From: Lumbricus terrestris | Taxonomy: Eukaryota > Annelida > Clitellata > Crassiclitellata > Lumbricidae | Assembly: GCA_949752735.1 (NCBI GenBank) | Contig: OX457041.1 | Span: 26,671,576-26,735,575 of the forward strand | DNA length: 64,000 nt | Direction of reading: 5' to 3' | Shown here: piece by piece, positions 32,290 through 43,300 of the stretch | Numbering within the stretch: the stretch's first letter is position 1 | Layout of the letters: each line of letters starts with the position of its first letter | The notes under the pieces: model-generated | Told to the model about the DNA's origin: nothing | The model's database searches: none | The model's input: only the letters and a program-made list of their open reading frames with translations | Position numbers and translations under genes: made by a program

Positions 32290-32386
32290 TTTTATGGTTT
32301 TCACTGCGCAGAACTGCTTTTACAACTGCACAAATTCATTTGCAACTGCACATTTTGTGTAGAACTGCACCTTAAAAATCCCTGTG
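32290..32386 (+). mobile_element. Truncated family 1 MITE
   Basis: Matches the right half of the family (repeated AACTGCAC, ending CCTTAAAAATCCCTG). The left end is lost. A still shorter relic is at 23550-23602 and a decayed one near 33000-33060. Confidence 0.6.
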
Positions 32387-32668
32387 CTAATCCGAAGTAT
32401 AGATTTATTGCATGATTTAAATTATTACTCACCGCATTATGATTTATTAGTCACTATACGATGTCTGCAGTTAGTAGACATTACCTTAACGCGCAAAAGA
32501 GCCACAAATCAAAGCGTCCATGGAATCGTGTGCTGACGGTCGACGTGCTACTAACTGCTCTCTATAGGTGAATAATAATAATTTATTGTCAGTGAGAGAA
32601 TTATCACACGTCGTTTCGGTTATCTCGCACATCGGCATCACAGCAAAAGGTTTAAATTACGACGCGGC

Positions 32669-32823
32669 TTGCCCATAGGCGCAACCACCCTATGGGACCC
32701 ACGGGACGCGTCCCCCCAACTTTTGAGTGGTCCACTAACTTTATTATTATGGTCCCCAACTTTTAGGACGTGATTCATTATGGCCTCCCCCCAATTTTTA
32801 GGACGTGATTGCACCTATGGGCC
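32669..32823. mobile_element. Short inverted-repeat element
   Basis: About 155 bp with ends GCCCATAGGCGCAAC and GATTGCACCTATGGGC. The inside repeats CCCCAACTTTT words. No convincing target duplication, so class is unknown. Confidence 0.5.
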
Positions 32824-33124
32824 GCAAATACTGAAGACCCGAACAAAAGAAATATTGTATGACCATTGACCACAGCATAAAAGTGACTCGGAGGACAGAA
32901 CGCGTAGCGTATACAGTCAAAGTAACCCGGGCACTGTAACTGTTTAATCCAGTGATTCATGTGCAGTGAGAATCATTACAAAAAGTAGAAATTTTGGGCC
33001 AAAGGGCGCACTAGATTAAAATTCCTGGTTGTGCAATTCTAAACATTCCTTGAAAAGACCTGCATATGCTAGGCTATATAGTAGTATAAAATTTCGATAG
33101 CTTATCATTCAATAGTCCCTCTCC

Positions 33125-33270
33125 TGGGTCGGGGTGAATCCAGGATTCTGGGGGGGGAGATAGTCGAGTGTCCGGAGGACGATGGGCGAGGCGCGCAGCG
33201 CCGATAGGGGAAGGTATGGGGAGGGGATGCGTCCTCTCCCCATAAGAAACTTTGGATTTCCACATTTCTA
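33125..33270 (+). repeat. Dispersed repeat, pair with 31970-32105
   Basis: Same core as its partner 1.1 kb to the left, preceded by GAATCCAGGATTCTGGGG. No coding capacity. Confidence 0.5.
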
Positions 33271-33359
33271 TGGTAGCATTTTAAGCTGCCATCTTAACAA
33301 AACAGCTGTGGACTGCTTTTGCAGTGCTGATAAGAGTGGCCCAAGACGTCAATAAATAT

Positions 33360-33785
33360 AGGCTATACTTACAAAAGAAAGAGCCGGAATAGCTGGTCAA
33401 AAATAAGGAAATTTTTAAATGGGGGAGAGCATGGCCGGATTGCCCCCCCCCATGGGCGGAGTTTGGTTTCTGCTTGGGGGGGGGACTAAAAACTTGGTCC
33501 AGAAGGCGCGGCGCCGAAAAAAAATTCGTTTTCGTTTCGGTCGGAAAAAGTTGACCTTTTTTTAGTCGTCAAGTTCAAATCTCATGAAACTTACTATGTA
33601 TTTCCCGGCCGAAAAAGTTGATCACCTTTTTTAAGTCGTCACTTGGAAGTCCTTGGGGGGGGGGGGGTTTGCTCAGCCCGAAAAAATAGACCGTTTACGC
33701 GGTAAAAAAATGACTATGGGGCTGCTAGGGGGGGGGTTAGCCCCCTAGTCCCTGATAAACTCCGCCCATGCCCCCCTGGTGGTTG
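33360..33785. mobile_element. Family 2 MITE fragment split by a nested inverted-repeat element
   Basis: 33375-33446 resembles the right end of the 46.8-kb MITE (GCTGGTCAAAAATAA, GGCCGGATTGCCCCC). Its C-run is interrupted by an element of about 320 bp (33447-33770) with inverted ends CATGGGCGGAGTTT and AAACTCCGCCCATG. C-runs lie on both sides, so the target duplication cannot be defined. Confidence 0.6.
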
Positions 33786-34869
33786 CACTGGTTGCGAGTT
33801 ATAGCGTATCTAACTCGATTCGGGCAATTTGAAACTGGGAAGTAATGTGGTGTGAGTCCGTGTGGCGTGTGACAATGAGCGCTGAACTTCAAGTATAGTT
33901 TGGTTCATATTTTTCGGGCCTTCTTGTCCAAAAAACAGACTTTCCCGGAATGGTAGGGGAGCATTTGCCCCTCAGGCCCCCTCTGGATGACCAAATTGGC
34001 AAGAAATATCGGGGCTTGCAGAATAAAAAGCAAATAATTAACATTTGAACAAGATTACCTTCAATTCTTAGCTTTTACTGTCGCAGTATGGATAAATGGA
34101 TTAGTCTCGAACTCATTTTTTTGGCTTTTAGCAAATTATACTCAAATAAAATCAAAACTATCTCAATAAACATACTTAATATGATATTATGCGCTGGATG
34201 GCAGTATTAAAATCTTCCTCTGCCCGCTGGTTTCCTTAAAATCACCCTGGCCGAATTTACCCCGTGCCCGGTATTACCCCGGCTTCCCCTATTATATATA
34301 TACATGGGTTACACAGTGGTTCAATGAGAAAATTTGCTAGGAATTTAAGTTATGTGCGCTAGCAGATTTATCAAACAAATAGCAATCATAGCAAAGGATT
34401 GGGAACAACAGGCCCACCAAAGGGACAAAGTCCCGCTAAGAGGGGGGGGGGCTATTTAGCTAGGTAGCAATGAAAAAAGATGACATAGGGCAACGAAAAA
34501 AAGATGACATAGGGTTTCAGAACGATAGGTTAGACCTGGGGATCACAAACTTTAGTGACAACAATAATCGTAAACTCCTAATTTCTGAAGCGCCACTCGA
34601 AAGCCAAGCGCGGGGCACCGGCTTATTCACGAGTGCTGCGCTGGGTCAAAAGGGTTGTCCGTAAGAGTAGTCCATGGTGGTCCGGGTCGAGTTTCCATAT
34701 AGGATCAGAGGAGTGGAACAGCTACTAAGGTGGGTAACAATAACTGTTATAGAAAGCAACAGCGCGTGTATAGTAGGCCTAAAATGATGTAGGCCTAAAC
34801 AGCAAATAAAAACTATTAGCTATCATTTTGTCAAATTTGGTGAGCTGCTGTTATTTACAGGCTAGTAGG

Positions 34870-35077
34870 CAGGGCTGTTTTAAGGAATTTTTAGAACTGC
34901 ACATCCTCTTCTCTCCTTTCTCAACCTCCATGGTAAATTAGGCCTGCTCCAAATCTTAAGAAAATGACCTTTTTTACTAGTTTTAACTGCACGGAACGTG
35001 ACGGAAGTGCTTCTACAACTGCACAAATCCATTTAGAACTGCACATTTTGTGTAGAACTGCACGTTAAAAAGCCCTG
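34870..35077 (+). mobile_element. hAT-type MITE, family 1 copy c
   Basis: 208 bp, CAGGGCTG to AGCCCTG, same orientation as the 9.1-kb copy. Flanks CTAGTAGG and CTAGTATA agree at 6 of 8 positions. It lies about 0.5 kb upstream of the PIGA promoter. Confidence 0.8.
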
Positions 35078-35639
35078 CTAGTATAGGCTAACTGTGATTT
35101 GACCACTTGACCATCGTCTTGACTTTGTGTTAGCGTCTGTTACGCATGCGCAATACTATGAATATTGATGAATTCGTTCTATGCAAAAAGTTTTTAGGTG
35201 TGCATGTGTTTTGGTTTTCAAGTTGATAAAATTAATGTTGATACTTGTCCAAATGAAGCACAACATTTGGTAAAGAGCTATCAAATATATTTAGATTGTG
35301 TAATGAAGTTGTCTAATACATTGAAATTGTGCTTCGATGATGCGCATACTGAACGCGAAGCTTTAGAGAGAAATTAGAAAAAGAGATAACTAGGCTACGT
35401 CAGTCAGCATGACCGAAGATTTTCCTATTTTTACAGAGCTCTCTAAACGCATTTGAGGAAGGCTATATCTGTGTATTGTGGTAAGACCTGAGTTTGGGGT
35501 TTTGTTTGATGCGCAATGGGTTGATGATTCGCACTGCATCGTTGAATTTGGTATATATTAATTGCGTGGCTTCTGCGGCGGAAGATTAAACCGATTGCAA
35601 CCTACCCTCATGAAGCAAATATAATAGGAATTGTTACAG

Positions 35640-35749
35640 TGCGTATGCGCAAATTTTGTCCGCCGTGGAAATGTGGCGAAAATATTACTGTGTAGTGTAT
35701 CCTTCCAATGCAGAAGATGTTTCCTTATTGCTTGTATTAAGTCAATTTA
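35640..35749 (+). promoter_or_regulatory. Candidate PIGA promoter and 5'UTR exon end
   Basis: TGCGTATGCGCA at 35640-35651 resembles an NRF-1 site, and a similar ACGCATGCGCA lies at 35142-35152. A strong donor, GTAAGTATT, starts at 35750, only 74 bp before PIGA coding exon A, so a noncoding first exon ending at 35749 is plausible. This is inference: no transcript evidence is available. Confidence 0.35.
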
Positions 35750-35823
35750 GTAAGTATTTGCTTGAATGCTAGACTTTATGTAATGAAGAACCAAGTGGTG
35801 TATTTTATTGCTTTACACTGTAG

Positions 35824-35980
35824 CATGGTTTCTGACTTTTTCTACCCAAACATTGGGGGTGTTGAGAGTCACATTTACCAGCTATCGCAGTGCCTAATTG
35901 AACGAGGACACAAAGTCATCGTCGTTACACATGCATATGGAAATCGAAGTGGAGTTCGCTATCTTTCAAATGGCCTTAAG
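35824..35980 (+). CDS. PIGA: PIGA exon A (nucleotide-sugar fold N-terminus)
   Basis: Acceptor CACTGTAG then C-ATG; donor AAG|GTAACC. Encodes 52 residues, [12 protein letters not shown] through YLSNGLK. The single base before ATG implies either a 5'UTR join or a codon shared with an upstream exon. Confidence 0.93.
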
Positions 35981-37238
35981 GTAACCCGCAATACTTTTAG
36001 TCTTAAACTTTTTTCCTGCGTATGATTTGTCAGTTATCTGTGGACGGATGGTGTGTGAATATAACTACATGTACATATAACCTCCTATGATAAATCTTTT
36101 GTCATCTAAATAACTTTTTTGTTTCATTCTGATGGACTGTCTGAAGGTCTTATGGAAATGTTTGACTATAATTTTACTCCACTGTATTGCTACCAAATAT
36201 GTCGATGTGCATTTGAGTGGGTAATTATGGGACAGCCAAAAGTGTAAAGTACATACACCTCTGAACTTAGTGAACTGAGTCTGATTGTTGTATTAAGTGT
36301 ACTGCCTGCTAGACATTAGTATATTAACACCATGCAGGAATCCAGATTCTGCTGCAAATGAATGCACTGACTGAGAATGGAAGATGGCAGGACAGACGAT
36401 TGGCCACTCATCATTTGCTTACTGAGGCTAAGAAAATTAAATCAATGTTTTTTTCCCATAAATTGTAATTGTAGTTGAACGTTTATGAAGTGCCACTCAG
36501 AGAGAGGTTCAGAGGTAGGCCTACTCACGATCCAAGTCAATGCTGTCACTAGCAATAAGATAGTACTTGGGCGTTTCCAGAACAGGGGAACGTCAAGCCG
36601 AGGAGCTCAAGCCGCCAAAAGTTGGTTCTAGCTAGAGGAGCTGACGTAACCAAAGCTAAATATGTCAGGTCTATTACTGCCTGTTGGTGTTGGCATAAAG
36701 GGTTGCTTCTCTTTTTTCTACATTTCCTTCCTTACTCCTCTTCCTGCCTTTTCTGTTCCTTGAGCTCTTCGTTATTTCTGCTCCGTGTTGTCTAGTGACT
36801 TAAATTATGTGTTTATTTCTGCTCTCTGTTGTCTAGTGATTTCAATTATGTGTTTTGTGATTTTAGGTTTACTACTTGCCAGTCCAGCCATTCTATAATC
36901 AGTGCATCTTGCCAACAGTTTTTACAACGCTGCCCGTCATTCGAAATATTATACTTCGAGAAAACGTTGATATTGTGCATGGTCATTCAGTAAGTCATTC
37001 AGTCAGTTTTGTTGGTTTGTCTTGATGTGTTTATCTGTCTGTCTCAGTTTGTCTGTCTGCTAGTTTTGCTCTGTCTGCCTATTGCCTAGAGGTCACACTA
37101 ATTTGTTCTTAAATTCTAATTTGGAAAGTCTTATTTATGTGGCTGGGCTAGGAGGAATGCTTCTGTGTAGATTGCCATGAGGGTGCTATATAAAAATTCT
37201 TTGATGCTGATGATTATGTTGATGATGACAACGGCGGC

Positions 37239-37319
<81 letters not shown>

Positions 37320-40300
37320 TGAGTTTTCCAGTTGTCGGTCTCTGTCCCTCTTTTTCCACAACCCTTCTCTTATGTCTGTTGAACTTTCAGCCAAGTTATT
37401 CGGCTTGTCTGTATGTCTGCGAGTTTACATGTGATGTGAGTGCTACCAGGGCTAAGAAATAATGAATCATGGCTAAGAGTTCAAGCATGAGAAACTGATT
37501 CTCTTATTAGGTGTTGACATTTGCCACTAGCGCAAGCTGGAGATCAAGCAGCCAGTCCTCTGATTTACTGGGACCTCCTGGGGTTTGTCCACCTAGTGCA
37601 GCGGTTCTCAACCTATGGGTCGCGACCCCTACGGGGGTCGCCTGACGAATTGCCAGGGGTCGCCTGGCCCCTTCAGAAATGTGTAAAAAAATCCAGCAAT
37701 TTCAACGATATCTACTACTCTAGAGCAACTTAAAATAAATTTTTACTGATACTCTTTTTTTATTTTATTTTATTTATTTATTTTTTTAATTTTTTTATTT
37801 AACTAACTATTATTTATTTATTTATTCTTGCTATGATTAATTCATTTGATTCATTAGATTGGTGCAGCTTATTAAATAAAAATTGCCATTTTAGTTTTCA
37901 AGTGTAAATTTCACTTTTACCATTCTTCGAGAAAATAATGACTAGGTGGATATTTATTTTAGTCTGTGAGCACTGAAATCTCGAGTAATTTTGTTTAGAT
38001 GACAGCTGAAAATGTTACAGTTAGGCCACAATGAGAAATCCAAAACTTTGTAACATTGAGGTCGACACACTGAAATTTTAAACCATGACTATCAGTTTCT
38101 AAAAAAGAGCTATTTTTCTTAAGATGACAGCTTAAAATTAAGACATTTTAATGTGAACACTTAAGAAAAATTAAGAAATAGGCGATTTATTTCAGTCTTA
38201 AATTGTCATTCAGCACTGAAAATACGAGAATATTTTAGTTAAAATTACAACATAAAATGCTATAATGAGGAGCACCACATCCTTTTCCCCAAACCGTACC
38301 ATGCTCGGCGCATTTATAAAGATCATGAGTAAATTTTATGAAATTGATACCACCCATATTGAATCGGCTATAGGTAAAATGAGTGTTAAGAAAAGAAGAA
38401 CTATATTGACCTATTTTCAGAGTAGCTTATTGTTTAATAAATGCACCATGAATAAAGAAATTACAACGTTCCATTTTCACTTGCATTTTTGTCAATCGAA
38501 TCAGTGAAATACAACAAATAAACTGAAGCGCCATTCAAATAGGCCTACTGCACATCATAACCATGCAGGAAACATGACAAGTATTTATAAGATCAGAGCT
38601 GATGACTCCAAAAAGGCACGCTAGGGGCACAGAGTTTGGAAAGTGTCAACATCAAGACGCGGCAGCAGCTGTTGAAGTCAACTTCTACTGCAAAGTTTGC
38701 AGTGCAAACTTCAGAATAACCGGTAGGCTAGCTCTCAGAAAATTTTGCAAGAGTCAGGGAATCTCATATAATTGCCAAAAGCAGTTTTTAAAAGTTGATG
38801 GTGAATTCTGGTGAAAGAGCATAACAATGGACAATGGTAACAAAAATGAAGTGAAGGGGGTGAATTTAATAAATTTTGTTGCTGGGGGTCGTCACAACTT
38901 TCGAAATGTTACCAAGGGGTCGCCGCACCAAAAAGGTTGAGAACCGCTGACCTAGTGGAATCAAGGTTTAAAGAAAAATAAGCACCTTATTTATGAGTGC
39001 ATAACATGTGCGACAATGGACGTTGTATCCGTATGTAGGCATTGTATTTGTGACTGTTTCTGTGTGTAGGCATTTTCTACCCTTGCTCATGAATCGATGT
39101 TCCACGCTCGAACGATGAACATCAAAGCAGTTTTCACCGATCACTCACTGTTTGGATTTGCTGATCTTAGTTCGATACTCACCAATAAAGTCCTCAAGTT
39201 TTCATTAGCTGGAGTCAACCATACTATCTGCGTTTCTCACACCAGGTATTGAATGATGTGGCCACCAGGGCCTTCAATGACAAAAGGAAAACACAGATGT
39301 ATGCCTTTGGCATGTGTCTGTGTTTACTTATTTATTTATTCGTTTGCCACATTTGCTATAGCGCCCCTTCAAGCGCTCTCGCAGAAGTGCTCCCGACTAC
39401 AGCATGGGCACTGTAACGGAGTTTCACGCCGAAACACATGAGCAATTGCGAGTGAAGGACTTGCTCAAGGGCTATATGTGGCGGCTTGAAGTGGATTTGA
39501 ACCTGAAGCTGTCCGGTTCCAAGGCACCAAACCCACCACTGCGCACCATTTGCGTCATTTTGCAATACCTCATAATCTTGGGTATATGATGTGCAGTTGT
39601 GCACCTTTCCTGACAAAATCTGTCTGAAGTATGGGTGCGCATTTTAGTACGTAGGAAAAAGTTCTTTGATGTTTTAGTAAAGGACCAACTACATGAAGAC
39701 TGCTTTTGGATAAAAAGTTTTATGTTTTCTGTATTTTTGGATAAAAAGTTTTATATTTTCTTTAGAAAATAGAAATCTTTGTGTTTATGGAATGTAAATT
39801 ATCTTTCTATTGGTGTTCAGAAAGTATTTTATTTGTTTTTTTGATTTTGTGTGTCAGTTTTTAATATTGAGATTTATGTGAATTTATTATTCTGTGGTCT
39901 ATGTTTCTGTAGCAAAGAGAACACAGTGTTGCGAGCAAAAATCGATCCGTGTGTTGTTTCCGTCATTCCAAACGCAGTTGATGCTTCTGTCTTTACACCT
40001 GATCCATTAAAACGACATCCTGATAAAAGTACGTCTCGCTCGATGTCATATCGTAGACGTTTCAAGCAAAATAATTATTTTTCATTTAATTTTAAACGGA
40101 CAAAGTGCAGTCTGATTACAATTCATAGTTTGAACGGACGACAACGAAGAGTTATTACAGGAGTCAAAGGTTTGTTGAAAAAATTACCTTTTTTTGATGA
40201 TTTGCTACGTGAAGCAATAAAATTTGTGATTATGGTTAATATATGAATCAATTATGTTTTGTGTATCTGGGCTTTGTATTAGCTTATTAATTCATTGTGA

Positions 40301-43300
40301 TTGGCTTTTTAGTTCATTGTGATTAGCTTATTAATTCATTGTGATTAGCTTTTTAGTTCATTGTGATTAGCTTATTTATTAATTGTGATTAGCTTTTTAG
40401 TTCATTGTGATTAGCTTATTAATTCATTGTGATTATTTACGTGAAGCTGAAACTCGTTTCAGTTACAATTATTGTGATGAGTCGACTCGTTTATCGGAAG
40501 GGAGCCGATCTCCTCGCTTCAATTATTCCCGAGATTTGCTCAAAACATCCAAATGTACAGTTTATCATAGGTTAGTATTCTCCTGAAGTTGTATATAAAT
40601 TTTGTTTTTGCGTTTTATATTTTATTGATGGTCCTACACAATGGTGAATATTGTACCAGTTGTTACTGTACTGAGATGAGAAATTTATTACCGGTAATTT
40701 TTTTATCTGAAAGCTGTATTGATGTGGCCCGATGGAATTAGCAACCTTGCAGTGTTACTTCAGTTATGGTTTTTCAGTTACAGTTTCAGTTACAGTTATC
40801 TATTTTTTTATTTTTCAGTTACAGTTTCAGTTACAGTTAACTGCAATGAGATTTTTCAGTTTCAGTTACAGTTATTTCTTATTTTTCAGTTACAGTTTCA
40901 GTTACAGTTATTACGTGTATATTCAAACGTCACAACTACTAAGACACTGATCACAGTCACACATATTGCGCAAAGTTCCCAGAAAGTTGAATAGGAGATC
41001 AATCTGATTTTACATATTGTCGGTTGACTTTAAGGAACACACGACGTTCCAGGTTTACACTTATTCTGTTTCGCTTTCTTGCACACAAGTCCCCACAAAC
41101 TGAGAAAACGCGTTCAACGTATGCTTGTGAAGCAGGCGCTGATACGAAGTCTTCTGCAATCAGGGCCAGAGATGGATAGGCGCTCTGTCGATCCACCCAG
41201 ACGGACAGTCCATTATCTAGGTCACCGCCGAAGATGGTTGCTTCCGCCAAGTATCGATCAAGCTCCCCATCGATACCGGACGTCCTTAATACTGAACTGA
41301 AGGAGATTCTGGTCCGGCTATCCTGCGATAGGAGCTTGAAGCGCTTCAATGGCGGTGGCTGGTCTTCTCTCGACGACGCAGTCGTCTCCTGTGCAGCTGT
41401 GCCACTCTCGACTTGCGTCTGTGCACTTGTTTTATTTTCAAGTTAACTCCTTTTGATTCTTCAGTTATACAGTTATTGTTTTTCAGTTTCTATTACAGTT
41501 TCAGTTATTCAACATTTTTCAGTTACAGTTAACTGGCAAAGATTTTTCAGTTATTCTGCTATTTCAGTTACAGTTTCAGTTAATAGAAATAACACTGCAA
41601 CCTTGTGTGTGTTACTGGTGAGATGATGATGACGACGACCACGATGTTTGTAATGATAATAATTCTTACTACTACTACTACTAATAATAATAATGATAAT
41701 AATAATAACAGTAATAATGATGATGATTAAAAAATGTATTAGGACCTCAGTTGGCTCCAGGACTATGTTTACATGCTTCTGTTCTATTTGCAATCATGCT
41801 CTCTGAAACTGTAGGGTTTGAAAATAAGATAAGATGCACTGTGTCCATCTCGAATTCTAGCTAGTAACTCCTCCTCCTTTGTTGTTCTAAAATTGTATTT
41901 CTTGTCTCGTGGCCTTGCACAATAGGTGCGCCTCTGAACGGTTAGCACTATTAGAGGCGCTTTATAAATATTTGAATACAATACAATAATTGAATAGCAG
42001 CATTAAATGAACTACACACCTGCCAGTGATAATATATTGATTTGATAAACTGTGGTTATTTAAATTCTTCTTTTCTAGGAGGGGATGGTCCAAAACGGCT
42101 GGCAATTGAGGAGGTGAGGGAACACTACCAGCTGCACGACAGGGTCCAGATGCTTGGCACTGTCGATCATTCACAAGTCCGACAGGTTATTATTGTCTCA
42201 ACGTCTCCAGAAATCGCTTCCTTTGCTGCTTCAGACACGCATATGCTTCTGATGGGCATCTTCTGCTGGCAGTCATTGGTTCATAATATTATGCTGCTTA
42301 TGACTATTGTGAGGCCCTGTTGGTTATTGGTTTCCATGCATACATCGTGGTCTTGTTAAGTCTTCATGCTGTCCTCTCCTGGGCTTGAAATTAATTTGTT
42401 ACCATCGAAAATTGAAATATTTCGAAAGTCTTGTCTAAAAGCGTGGGATTTCAGATCTGTTTGATAGTCTTCCTGGAGTGCCTTTACGAGATATATAAAT
42501 GTTCAGTTGCCTGCTTACTCATGTATTTTTATATCGAGAAATATTTTTAATACAGCACCTTTCAAGTGTCTCTCGGAATTAGCTGCATTCTAGCTTTGGT
42601 ATCTTAACCAGTGTGTTTTAAGATAGTTTGAAATGTAGACTGAAGAAAGTCAGCGGTATGCATATGGCGTGGAAGGCATTCCAAAAGAAAGACCTTCTTT
42701 GGTGGATGGCATGATGAGCTGGAGTGGATGTGCAAAATTTCTACACTTGTGTCTCTCTGTTGGCACAGAGGTCTATTATCACAAACCCAATTGCAACATT
42801 CCCCTTAATCAAAACTTCAGTGCATGGTTTCTGAACTGTTACTTCGAAAGTTTTTTTATCACTTTAAAAATTTTAAATATTTTTGCATGGTGCAGAATAT
42901 AACCATTTTCCAGGTCACTAACTTGACACCTGAACTCTAAGTTCCCTTGTGCATGCCAATTCAATGAGTTATATGATGCGTAAAACAGTGGCTGCCATAC
43001 AAACAATTGCATATGTCAAGAATTGTGAGTTATTTCAACTTTGATTAAATTTCGAAATCATTAAGAATATTATTAACTGCTGCACCGATAAAGAAGATTT
43101 CTTAGCAAGCGAATGTCTGCATTTATTTTCTTTTTTCCTTGATGTCTTTAGGTCTTGGTCCAGGGTGATATATTTCTGAACACGTCTCTGACAGAAGCGT
43201 TCTGTATTGCGATTGTTGAGGCAGTCTGCTGTGGGTAAGAAAAGCTTCTGTTTAATTTTCTTTTACTTTAGGTTTGGGTTATTCTGGGTTTTTATTTAGA

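Noticed and set aside
32669..32823. hAT insertion
   Set aside because: Inverted ends are clear, but the flanks show no 8-bp duplication, so it is left unclassified.
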